The translations under genes were made by a program, and so were the position numbers. Below the pieces are notes generated by a model. It ran no database searches, was not told where the DNA came from, and saw only the letters and a program-made list of their open reading frames with translations. DNA of 64,000 nucleotides from Bryobacteraceae bacterium (GTDB lineage Bacteria > Acidobacteriota > Terriglobia > Bryobacterales > Bryobacteraceae). The stretch is from the NCBI GenBank assembly GCA_026129905.1, contig JAHCHE010000032.1, positions 22,625 to 86,624 of the forward strand. Reading direction: 5' to 3'. Below are positions 26,695-34,512 of the stretch, piece by piece. Numbering within the stretch: the stretch's first letter is position 1; the number at the start of each line of letters is the position of its first letter.

Positions 26695-27711
26695 ATGCTT
26701 TCTTACCTGGACACCGCGATCGGCTTTGTTGTGGTCATGCTCGGCATCAGCCTCCTGATCACGATGTGCACCCAGATCGCCTCGGCGCTCGTGAATCACC
26801 GCGGCGGCAACCTGCTCTGGGGAGTGAAAACCCTGTTCGCCAATATCGACCCGGCCGCCTTTCCGAACCTGACCGCTCAGGCCGACCCGATCGCCCGAGC
26901 GGTGCTCAGCCATTGCCTGGTGTCCGATTCCTGGTACTCGAATAACAAGGTGGCCTCCTGGCTGTCGGCGAAATCCAGGCTACTGAAGACCGTGTTCGAA
27001 CGCTTTCACCTCACCTCCGCCATCCGGCCCAACGAACTGGTGGATGTGCTGCGGCACCTGGCCACGAACTCGCTTGCCGGAACGCCCGTCGCGGCGGAGA
27101 TCATGACCCTGCTGGCGAGCAACAATCCGACCGCCGCGCGCGAAGTGAACATGGTGGCGGCGACGGTGGCCGCCGCCGCCCCGTCGCTCGCAGGGCTTCC
27201 GCAACCGGAAACCGCGCCCCTGATCCAGAATGCCGTCAACACCGTCCGCGATTCGGCCGGCAGGCTCGAAGGGTGGTTCGTGTCGATGATGGATCGTGTT
27301 TCCCAGAAATTTCGGATCTACATGCGATTTTGGACCGTCTTTTTCTCCTGTATTTTTGCCGTTGCCACGGGCCTGAACGCCATCGACCTTCTCCAGGAAC
27401 TCTACGCCAACGCGGCGATGCGGGAACGACTGGTGAACGCGGCGCCGCGGACAGAAGAGCTGTTGCCCGGAGGCGCCCCTGCGTCGGCCGGGGACATCGA
27501 CGCGGCCAAGAACCTCCTGGCCGGCGGCTTCGACATCTTGAAGCCGCGCTGGCCCGCCGGCGAGTTCCGCTGGAGCTACTTCGGCGGCGTGATGATCAGC
27601 ATCATTCTGCTCAGCCTCGGCGCGCCGTTTTGGTTCAACGCGCTCAAGTCGCTGTCGAACCTGCGGCCCGTGCTCGCCCTGCGGCAGGAACGGGACGCGG
27701 AACGCCAATAG
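26695..27711 (+). CDS. Membrane protein of unknown function
   Basis: 338 residues; AAAGGA precedes ATG 26695. Transmembrane segments are predicted at residues 8-30 (IGFVVVMLGISLLITMC), about 208-226 (FWTVFFSCIFAVATGL) and about 295-317 (SYFGGVMISIILLSLGAPFW). The long middle part is probably soluble. The C-terminal GAPFWFNALKSLSNLRP segment resembles the end of bacterial hypothetical proteins with the same three-segment layout, but no function is known to me. It stands alone between the dehydrogenase and the TonB receptor. Confidence 0.7.
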   Translation: MLSYLDTAIGFVVVMLGISLLITMCTQIASALVNHRGGNLLWGVKTLFANIDPAAFPNLTAQADPIARAVLSHCLVSDSWYSNNKVASWLSAKSRLLKTVFERFHLTSAIRPNELVDVLRHLATNSLAGTPVAAEIMTLLASNNPTAAREVNMVAATVAAAAPSLAGLPQPETAPLIQNAVNTVRDSAGRLEGWFVSMMDRVSQKFRIYMRFWTVFFSCIFAVATGLNAIDLLQELYANAAMRERLVNAAPRTEELLPGGAPASAGDIDAAKNLLAGGFDILKPRWPAGEFRWSYFGGVMISIILLSLGAPFWFNALKSLSNLRPVLALRQERDAERQ

Positions 27712-27763
27712 ACCCCAGGCGTCAATAAACCCCTGGCGGCGGGTACTTCGACTCGCGAGATGT

Positions 27764-27790
27764 GGTTCCGCGCGTAGTGTGCGCGGAACC
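27764..27790. repeat. Inverted repeat in the leader of the TonB receptor gene
   Basis: GGTTCCGCGC, a 7-nt loop, then GCGCGGAACC: a perfect 10-bp stem ending 29 bp before the start codon. No T-tract follows. It could form a leader hairpin in the mRNA or an operator in DNA. Confidence 0.5.
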
Positions 27791-27819
27791 AAGGTCAGTC
27801 TCGTCAGGAAGGAGAACGA

Positions 27820-30800
27820 ATGACGCCAGGAAAGACCAAGTCTTCCGCGTTCGCCTGCCTGCCCGTCCTGCTGCTTGTGGTTGCCCTCGTGTGGCCGTTC
27901 GGCGCCGCGCGGGGACAGACCGCGACGGGCCAGGTGAACGGCGTGGTGAACGATCCATCCGGCGCCGCGGTTCCGGGCGCCGAGGTCGTATTAACCAACG
28001 CCGGAACGAACATCGAAGACAGAGCCACCTCGAATGAGAGCGGATACTTCACATTCCGCAATCTGCAACCGGGACGGTACCGGCTGAAGGTAGCCGCAAC
28101 CGGCTTCAAAACTGCCACGCTCGCCGATTTCCCGATCGTGGTCAACCAAGTGGTAACCAAGGACGTCGCCCTCGCGCTCGGCGAAGTGTCGGAGTCCGTC
28201 GAGGTTGTCGCCGGGGCAGAAATGCTCCAACAGGCATCGTCGGAACTGGGCGAGGTCGTTACACAGGAAGCCGTTCGTGGTCTGCCGCTTAACGGGCGAA
28301 ACTTCACGCAATTAATGACATTGACGCCCGGGGCGACCCCCGTCAGTACCGCGCAGGGCTCCGGCATCGAGACCGGCGATGGAGGGAACACCGGCGTGCC
28401 CGGTTCCACCTTCATCAAGCCGTCGTTCAACGGCCAGCAGAACCGGTCGTACATCATCTACCAGGACGGCATTATCAACATGGACTTCCGCAGCCACGGG
28501 TACGCCACGTTGCCGAACGTCGATCTGCTGCAGGAGTTCAAGGTGCAATCCCACAACGAGAAGGTCGAATGGGGCGGCGTCACCGGGGGCATCGTGAACC
28601 TGGTCTCCAAGTCGGGTACCAATCAGTTCCATGGCTCTGGTTTCTGGTTCGTCCGCAACAACGTGTTCGACGCGCGGAACCCGTTCACCGACGCCACCCG
28701 GGACAGCCCACCGCCGTTCCGCCAGAACCAGTTCGGCGCCACTTTCGCCGGGCGCATCATCAGGAACAAGACGTTCTTCTCCGGCGGCTTCGAAGGCTGG
28801 CGCTACCGCAAGCCGACACAGTCGCAGGGCCGGGTACCGACGGACAAGGAGTTGTCCGGCGATTTCTCGGATTCCATCATCGGTCAGAACATCTTCGACC
28901 CGTTCTCGACCACCCGGGACGCCGACGGCAACTACGTGCGGACCCAGTTTCCCAACAACCGCATTCCCCAAAGCCTGATCTCGGCCCAGATGCAGGGATT
29001 TCTCCAGCAGTACGGGGAGCGGCCCAACTACGTTCACCCCACGTTCAACTTCATCAACAGCGTGTCCGCCCGCGACGACTCGGAAAGCTTCCAGATCAAG
29101 ATCGACCACCAGTTCTCGGAGAAGGACAGCATCTTCGGGCGGTGGACCTACCTCTCGCGGGATTCCGTGGTCCCGAACGGCGAAAAATCCACGGGCGGCT
29201 CGGAGACGCGAGCCCACAACTTCGGCGGTGGCTGGCTGCACATGTTCGGCGCGAACCTGATCATGAACATTCGCGGAGGCGTCGCGCGCCGCGACATCAC
29301 CGGCTTCAGCCAGCACGTGGCGGGCCTGGAGGCGCTAAAGACGCTCGGCTTCCGGGACGTCGACCGGTTTCAGGGCCTGATTGCCAGCCTCACCAGCCCG
29401 TGGGGCAGTTTCGGGTTCGCGGGACCCTCGCCGCGCGAGAATCCGACCTTCAACGCCGCCGGCGACCTCACCTGGGTGAGAGGGAGCCACAGCCTGAAGT
29501 TCGGGGGACAGTGGCTTGCGGTGGAGCGGTTGCAGGGCAACACGTCGCAGACCTTTCGGTTCGCCGACACGGTTACGGGCAACCCCCAGAAGCCGGGAAC
29601 CACCGGCGCTTCGCTGGCCTCCGCGCTGCTGGGCCTGCCGTCTTCGTTCGACGGCTACCTGCCGGAAGACGGGCTGATTCACTTCCGCGTCTCGACCTAC
29701 TCCGGCTATGTGCAGGACGAATGGCGGGTCAGCCCGCGCCTGACGATGAACTTCGGCGTGCGGCTCGATCATAACCGCCCCGGGCACGTCCTGAGCGACG
29801 GCCTGATGGCGGGGCTGGACATCGACCGCGGCGTCTGGATCATCGGGACGGAGTCGATGCCGCCGCCGTGCAACCAGGCCGGCAAGGCGCCGTGCATTCC
29901 TGGGAGTGGACTCCAGGATGTGCTGTACGGCGACCGGATCGTCCTCGCCGATACGCCCAACTTCCTGCCGGCCAATATCTGGGACAACTGGGGACCGCGC
30001 TTCGGCCTGGCTTACCGGCTGGACGACAAGACCGTCCTGCGCGGCGGGTACGGGCTGTACTGGGACACGTTGAACAGCAACAGCCAGTACACGCAGCACA
30101 ATGTCAACCAGTGGCCCAAGACGACCGGCTTCTCCGGCAAGGCCAACGACGTCGGCCAGCCGATTCAATACCTGAAGGACCTGGAAGGCAACTTCCCGGC
30201 GGTACTGCCGCAATCGGCGCCCTGGAACCAGGACACCTGGACCAACGATCCCGACCGCAAGAACGGCTACTCCCAGCAGTGGAACATCGAGATCCAGCGG
30301 GAGATGTCCGAAGGCCTGATGGCGGCGGTGGCCTACGTCGGCAGCGTGAACGGGCGCGGCGAGTATTCCGGACTTGGCAACACCGCCTTGACCCCGGGCC
30401 GCGGCACGCCCGAGGAAGTGAACGCGCGCCGTCCGATGCCGATCGCCGGCGGCGGGTTCTTCTACAGCCGCAGCATCGGCGAATCGAACTACAACGCGCT
30501 GCAGGCGAAGTTGAGGCGGCGGTTTACCAACGGCTTTGAAACGCTGCTGTCGTATACGTGGTCGAAGTCCATGGATAACGGCTCCAGCGGATGGTTCGCC
30601 GCGGAGAACGGTCCGGGAGGCGGTGCGGCGGCGCAGAACTACCACTATCCCGACTCCAATCGAAGCGTCTCCAGTTACGACGTGACGCATTTCCTGAGCT
30701 GGTTCTCGGTGTACGAACTGCCGTTCGGGAGGAACAAACACTACCTCACGACGGGACCGGCCGCCTGGATTCTCGGCGGCTGGCAGCTCAACAACATCCT

Positions 30801-31224
30801 CCAGTGGCGCTCCGGCCAGCCGTACAACCTGGAGGTTCCGGGCGACGTCGCCAATGTCGGGAACACGGTCGGCTGGTACAACTACGCCCGGCCCAACCTG
30901 GTAGGCAATCCGTATATCGGCAATCCGACGGTGGACCGTTACTTCAACACCGATGCGTTCGCCGTCCCCGACTTCGCGTACGGCAACTTCGGCCGCAACG
31001 TGCTGCGCAGCGATCGGGTGTTCAACATGGATCTGTCGCTGTTCAAGCAATTCCCGATTGCGGAAACCAAGCGGCTGGAACTTCGCTTTGAGGCGTTCAA
31101 CGTCTTCAACCACATCGACTGGTCCACGCCAGGCACCCTCGTCAGCCGGGCCGGCGCGGGCCAGATCACCGCGGTAGCGCATGCTCCGCGAATCCTGCAA
31201 ATGGGCCTGAAGTTCGAATTCTGA
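27820..31224 (+). CDS. TonB-dependent receptor, Oar-like, with carboxypeptidase-regulatory N-domain
   Basis: 1134 residues, ATG with AAGGAG. After a signal peptide ending at ARGQ comes a CarboxypepD_reg-like domain (TGQVNGVVNDPSGAAVPGAE, SGYFTFRNLQPGRYRLKV), then a plug with VRGLPLNGRNFTQLMTLTPG and a beta-barrel of about 22 strands. It ends FNVFNHIDW through LQMGLKFEF, the usual terminal strand with aromatic last residue. Such proteins are abundant in Solibacter-like genomes and import or secrete large substrates across the outer membrane with TonB energy. The cargo is unknown; the nearby genes give no clear ligand. Confidence 0.92.
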   Translation: MTPGKTKSSAFACLPVLLLVVALVWPFGAARGQTATGQVNGVVNDPSGAAVPGAEVVLTNAGTNIEDRATSNESGYFTFRNLQPGRYRLKVAATGFKTATLADFPIVVNQVVTKDVALALGEVSESVEVVAGAEMLQQASSELGEVVTQEAVRGLPLNGRNFTQLMTLTPGATPVSTAQGSGIETGDGGNTGVPGSTFIKPSFNGQQNRSYIIYQDGIINMDFRSHGYATLPNVDLLQEFKVQSHNEKVEWGGVTGGIVNLVSKSGTNQFHGSGFWFVRNNVFDARNPFTDATRDSPPPFRQNQFGATFAGRIIRNKTFFSGGFEGWRYRKPTQSQGRVPTDKELSGDFSDSIIGQNIFDPFSTTRDADGNYVRTQFPNNRIPQSLISAQMQGFLQQYGERPNYVHPTFNFINSVSARDDSESFQIKIDHQFSEKDSIFGRWTYLSRDSVVPNGEKSTGGSETRAHNFGGGWLHMFGANLIMNIRGGVARRDITGFSQHVAGLEALKTLGFRDVDRFQGLIASLTSPWGSFGFAGPSPRENPTFNAAGDLTWVRGSHSLKFGGQWLAVERLQGNTSQTFRFADTVTGNPQKPGTTGASLASALLGLPSSFDGYLPEDGLIHFRVSTYSGYVQDEWRVSPRLTMNFGVRLDHNRPGHVLSDGLMAGLDIDRGVWIIGTESMPPPCNQAGKAPCIPGSGLQDVLYGDRIVLADTPNFLPANIWDNWGPRFGLAYRLDDKTVLRGGYGLYWDTLNSNSQYTQHNVNQWPKTTGFSGKANDVGQPIQYLKDLEGNFPAVLPQSAPWNQDTWTNDPDRKNGYSQQWNIEIQREMSEGLMAAVAYVGSVNGRGEYSGLGNTALTPGRGTPEEVNARRPMPIAGGGFFYSRSIGESNYNALQAKLRRRFTNGFETLLSYTWSKSMDNGSSGWFAAENGPGGGAAAQNYHYPDSNRSVSSYDVTHFLSWFSVYELPFGRNKHYLTTGPAAWILGGWQLNNILQWRSGQPYNLEVPGDVANVGNTVGWYNYARPNLVGNPYIGNPTVDRYFNTDAFAVPDFAYGNFGRNVLRSDRVFNMDLSLFKQFPIAETKRLELRFEAFNVFNHIDWSTPGTLVSRAGAGQITAVAHAPRILQMGLKFEF

Positions 31225-31287
31225 GGCGCCGGCCGTGCGGCAGGCGGCCTCCGGCCGAACGGCTGCGACTCAGGCGCTTCTGCGAAC

Positions 31288-31319
31288 AACGGCGATGCGA
31301 GCGGTGACGCATCGCCGTT
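31288..31319 (+). terminator. Likely intrinsic terminator of the TonB receptor gene
   Basis: AACGGCGATGCG, an 8-nt loop, then CGCATCGCCGTT: a perfect 12-bp stem followed by TCTATCG. The T-run is short (the last stem bases plus TCT), so termination is probable but not textbook. It lies 64 bp after the stop codon. Confidence 0.6.
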
Positions 31320-31392
31320 TCTATCGTAAGGTTACTCACGTTCTGGATTTTTCCCGTAAATTTGCTACTTCCTGGCGACGCCGCCAAGGCGA

Positions 31393-31424
31393 GGTGACGC
31401 ATCGCGAACGAAGGATGCGTCACC
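31393..31424. repeat. Inverted repeat with GGTGACGCATC arms
   Basis: GGTGACGCATC, a 10-nt loop, then GATGCGTCACC: a perfect 11-bp stem. The left arm plus GC (13 bp) also occurs at 31303-31315 inside the terminator-like hairpin, so the 11-mer is present three times in 122 bp. It lies 114 bp before the YjbR-like gene start and could be an operator. Confidence 0.55.
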
Positions 31425-31537
31425 GAATCATCCTGACGAAAGTGATGAAAAGTGTTGAAATGCGTCGAACCGGAGCGTCGCGGCCGGAATGCTGAAAACA
31501 CGTCGTGGGATACTCGGGCCAAGGGGGTTACGCAAAC

Positions 31538-31927
31538 ATGGATGCGGAGGACTTCCGGCGGATCGCGCTAAGCTTCGAGGGGGCCGAAGAAGGTTCCCAC
31601 ATGGGCGCGACCGATTTTCGAGTGGGCGGCAGGATCTTCGCGACGCTGGCATCCGTGCGCCAGGGCTACGGCAACCTGATGCTGACGCCGGAGCAACAGG
31701 CGGCGTTCGTCGAGGAACTGCCCGACGTCTTCCGGCCGATACCTGGCGGTTGGGGGGACATGGGGATGACTCATATCCGACTGGCGGCGGTGAGCGAGGA
31801 CGTGCTGGACGGCGCGCTGCGGACGGCCTGGAAGCTGCGGCTGGAGAGAAACGCGACGGCGGGACGAAAGGGCCGGGCGGCGTCCGGCCGGAAGAAGGCG
31901 CCATCGAAGCCGAGCAGGATGCCGTAG
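31538..31927 (+). CDS. MmcQ/YjbR-like protein
   Basis: 129 residues from ATG 31538; an in-frame GTG at 31505 adds residues not typical of the family. The pattern DFRRIALSFEGAEEGSHMG, then FRVGGRIFATL, MLTPEQQAAFVEE and GWGDMGMTHIRLA matches MmcQ/YjbR (CyaY-fold) proteins of about 115 residues. They were proposed to bind DNA, but a clear function is lacking. The C-terminus carries a lysine/arginine-rich tail (AGRKGRAASGRKKAPSK) that could bind nucleic acid. The next gene is a DNA cytosine methylase 53 bp on. Confidence 0.8.
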   Translation: MDAEDFRRIALSFEGAEEGSHMGATDFRVGGRIFATLASVRQGYGNLMLTPEQQAAFVEELPDVFRPIPGGWGDMGMTHIRLAAVSEDVLDGALRTAWKLRLERNATAGRKGRAASGRKKAPSKPSRMP

Positions 31928-31980
31928 GCGCCGGCGAGGCGGCCGATGACGCCGCCATGCAACGGACAGGGGTAGCGCGA

Positions 31981-33129
31981 ATGTGGACCTTCTACGAGTT
32001 CTTCGCCGGAGGCGGAATGGCCAGGGCCGGTCTGGGCGAGGACTGGCAGTGCCTGTTCGCGAATGACATCGACGCCAGGAAAGGTGCCAGCTATGCGGCG
32101 AACTGGGGCGGCGAGCAACTGACGATCGAGGATGTCGGGAAGCTGCGCTCGACGGATGTTCCCGGCCGCGCGGACATGGCGTGGGCGTCGTTTCCCTGCC
32201 AGGACTTGTCGCTGGCCGGCGATTACGCCGGCTTACAAGGCGAGCGGTCGGGAACGTTCTGGCCCTTTTGGCGGCTGATGGAGGCGCTGGCCGAAGAGGG
32301 CCGCCCGCCCGCCGTCGTCGTACTGGAGAATGTCTGCGGGGCTCTCACCTCGCACGGCGGTAAGGATTTCGCGGCGATCGGCGACGCCCTCGCCAGCGGC
32401 GGATATCGGTTCGGCGCTCTTGTCATCGATGCCATTCGGTTCCTGCCGCAGTCGCGCCCGCGATTAATCGTCGCGGCGGTTTGCCAGGGACGAGCGATTC
32501 CCGAGGATCTAATGACAGAGCGGCCGAGTTCGCTCTGGCATCCCGCAAACCTTGTGGGCGCCTACGAAAAACTATCCCGGCAGTCGAAGGATGGCTGGTT
32601 GTGGTGGAACCTGCCGGCGCCGCCCGCTCGCCAATCCACTTTCGGGGATGTGATCGAGCATGAGCCGCAAGGAGTGGCCTGGCATACCGCGGCGGAAACG
32701 CGCCGCCTGCTCGACCTGATGAGCCCCATCAACCGGGAAAAGGTCGAGCAGGCCAAAAGGGCGGGGAAACGGATGGTGGGGGGAATCTACAAGCGGACGC
32801 GCCGGGACGAATACGGCCAGCGCGCACAGCGCGCGGAAGTGCGCTTCGACGACATTGCAGGGTGCCTGCGAACGCCGGCCGGCGGATCGAGCCGGCAGAC
32901 GATCGTGATTGTCGAAGGAAACGGCATACGTTCGCGCTTGCTGACGCCCCGCGAGGCGGCGCGCCTGATGGGTCTGCCGGAGAGCTACGACCTCCCAACG
33001 AACTACAACGAGGCGTACCACCTCGCCGGCGACGGCGTCGCCGTTCCTGTCGTCCGCTTTCTGGCGGTCCATCTGCTGGAACCGCTGCTCGCCGGGGCTG
33101 GGAGGCGGAGCGCCAGCGAAGCGGCGTAG
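31981..33129 (+). CDS. DNA (cytosine-5-)-methyltransferase, orphan
   Basis: 382 residues from ATG 31981; an upstream in-frame ATG (31957) is possible. m5C motifs in order: I FYEFFAGGGMARAGL (AdoMet binding), IV SFPCQDLSLAGD with nucleophile C73, VI VVVLENVCG, VIII LPQSRPRLIVA, IX/X RLLTPREAARLMGLPESYD and AYHLAGDGVAVPVV. The variable region between VIII and IX is about 150 residues and should set the target. No restriction endonuclease, Vsr or helicase gene is adjacent, so it is an orphan methylase acting in epigenetic control or as a relic. The frame is open upstream through the YjbR gene but unused. Confidence 0.88.
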   Translation: MWTFYEFFAGGGMARAGLGEDWQCLFANDIDARKGASYAANWGGEQLTIEDVGKLRSTDVPGRADMAWASFPCQDLSLAGDYAGLQGERSGTFWPFWRLMEALAEEGRPPAVVVLENVCGALTSHGGKDFAAIGDALASGGYRFGALVIDAIRFLPQSRPRLIVAAVCQGRAIPEDLMTERPSSLWHPANLVGAYEKLSRQSKDGWLWWNLPAPPARQSTFGDVIEHEPQGVAWHTAAETRRLLDLMSPINREKVEQAKRAGKRMVGGIYKRTRRDEYGQRAQRAEVRFDDIAGCLRTPAGGSSRQTIVIVEGNGIRSRLLTPREAARLMGLPESYDLPTNYNEAYHLAGDGVAVPVVRFLAVHLLEPLLAGAGRRSASEAA

Positions 33130-33161
33130 GTCATAACCCGGTCTGACGGCCGATCGAAGTT

Positions 33162-33194
33162 TTGAGAAATTTAAACTGACGGTTTAAAATTCTC
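33162..33194 (+). promoter_or_regulatory. Leaderless promoter and palindromic operator of the DUF4143 ATPase gene
   Basis: TTGAGA (33162-33167), a 17-bp spacer, TAAAAT (33185-33190), then ATG at 33197, so transcription should start at or next to the start codon. Overlapping it is an inverted repeat: GAGAAATTTAAAC (33164-33176), a 5-bp centre, GTTTAAAATTCTC (33182-33194), 12 of 13 pairs matching. A protein bound there would block RNA polymerase. AT-rich in a GC-rich genome. Confidence 0.6.
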
Positions 33195-33196
33195 AT

Positions 33197-34408
33197 ATGC
33201 GATTTATCCCGCGCGCGATCGAGTCCACCGTCCGGTCCGCGGTTCGAGCCTTCCCCGCCGTGGTGGTAACCGGCCCGAGGCGCGCCGGAAAAACAACGTT
33301 ACTGCGCCGGCTGTTCCCGCGCGCCAGCTATGTGCTGCTCGAAGATCCTGACACCCGAGCCCGGGCGCGGGCCGATCCGCGCGGACTCCTGGAGGAGGTC
33401 CGATTGCCGGCCTTGTTCGATGAGATCCAGAACGCGCCCGAACTGTTCGCGTACATCCGAACACGGATCGATGAGAGGCCGTCCAGAGTTGGGCAGTGGC
33501 TGTTTACGGGATCTCAGGAAGCGCCTTTGATGCACGGGGTCACGGAGTCCATGGCCGGCCGGGCGGCGGTCCTTCACCTGCTGCCGCTCAGCCTCGAGGA
33601 GACGGATCGCGTCGGCCTCCTCAGCGGCGGCTATCCGGAGGCGCTGGCCCGCCCGAAGGCGCGCAGCTTGTGGTTCAGTTCGTATATCCAGACCTACCTG
33701 GAACGCGACGTTCGCGCGATCATCAGCGTTCGGGATCTGGCAACCTTCCGCCGGTTCCTGGCCCTGGTTGCGAGCCGCCACGGGCAGATCCTGAACCGGA
33801 CTGACCTGGCCGCGCCGCTGGGCGTTTCGGTTCCGACCGTGAGCGAGTGGCTGCATGTCTTGGAGATCACGGGCCAGATCATCCTGGCGCCGCCGTATTT
33901 CGAGAATTTCGGGAAACGCCTCGTCAAGTCGCCAAAGATCTATTTAATGGACGCGGGTCTGGCGTGCCACCTCTTGGGAATAACAACGCAGGCGGAACTG
34001 AACCGGTCGCCGTTCCGCGGAGCGTTGTTCGAAGGGTTCGTGGCTTCGGAGATCCTTAAGCGCCAGGTGAACCAAGGCAGGCGGAAAGAGATCTATCACT
34101 TCCGCGATCAGCAGGGGCTTAAGGTCGATTTCCTGTTCCCGGCCGCCAAAGGCGGATTGTGGATGGTGGAGTGCAAAGCGTCAAAGACGGTCCAGCCCGC
34201 GATGGCCAAGCCGTTGCAGTCTCTGCGGCGTTCCATGGCGGCGCGCGCGCCGGTCCGCGCGGCCGTCGTCCATGAGAAGTCCACCACCGGGCCGCCGATT
34301 CGAGCGTTGGCGCCGGGGGTCGAAGCCCTTGACGCGGCGACGTTCGTCCGCGCGCTCTCCGGCAAAGGCGCGCGGCAGCAAAGCGCCCGAATCGCCGGGA
34401 GCGCATGA
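33197..34408 (+). CDS. AAA+ ATPase with C-terminal DUF4143
   Basis: 403 residues. Walker A is VVTGPRRAGKTTLLRRLF (residues 22-39), the Walker B-like segment LPALFDEIQNAPELF, and a sensor region WLFTGSQEAPLMHGVTESMAGR. The middle has an arginine finger-like YLERDVRAI. The C-terminal half (SVPTVSEWLHVLEITGQIIL, YLMDAGLACHLLG, FEGFVASEILKR) is a winged-helix plus the PD-(D/E)xK-like DUF4143 domain, with VDFLF and VECKAS as nuclease-like strand residues. These proteins are widespread, often horizontally moved, and without known role. No SD sequence precedes the ATG. Confidence 0.87.
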   Translation: MRFIPRAIESTVRSAVRAFPAVVVTGPRRAGKTTLLRRLFPRASYVLLEDPDTRARARADPRGLLEEVRLPALFDEIQNAPELFAYIRTRIDERPSRVGQWLFTGSQEAPLMHGVTESMAGRAAVLHLLPLSLEETDRVGLLSGGYPEALARPKARSLWFSSYIQTYLERDVRAIISVRDLATFRRFLALVASRHGQILNRTDLAAPLGVSVPTVSEWLHVLEITGQIILAPPYFENFGKRLVKSPKIYLMDAGLACHLLGITTQAELNRSPFRGALFEGFVASEILKRQVNQGRRKEIYHFRDQQGLKVDFLFPAAKGGLWMVECKASKTVQPAMAKPLQSLRRSMAARAPVRAAVVHEKSTTGPPIRALAPGVEALDAATFVRALSGKGARQQSARIAGSA

Positions 34409-34457
34409 AGGCGGCGGTCGGCGGCGGCGGGGAGACGGAGGCGAGGCAGGGCCCCCC

Positions 34458-34512
34458 TTGACGCCCGGCCTCAAAATGTGTGATTATTCATATTGATGAA
34501 TAAAAATACAGG
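34458..34512 (+). promoter_or_regulatory. argF promoter with tandem ARG-box-like operators covering the start codon
   Basis: TTGACG (34458-34463), an 18-bp spacer, GATTAT (34482-34487) and ATG at 34496 give a near-leaderless transcript. Box 1, 34475-34492, has TGTGT-N4-ATTCA. Box 2, 34495-34512, has TGAAT-AAAA-ATACA, one core mismatch from the ArgR consensus TGAAT-N4-ATTCA. The gap is 2 bp, close to the usual 2-3 bp. Box 1 covers the -10 and box 2 the start codon. argR lies at 38080. An 8-bp-arm palindrome, TTATTCAT-N4-ATGAATAA, joins the two half-sites. Confidence 0.7.

Noticed and set aside
29335..31200. 621-codon open frame opposite the TonB receptor
   Set aside because: Shadow of a confidently assigned receptor; composition is typical of a high-GC reverse frame.
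31481..34408. A complete restriction-modification or defence island
   Set aside because: Only a methylase is convincing. No endonuclease, helicase or typical defence partner is present, and the DUF4143 ATPase alone is not evidence.
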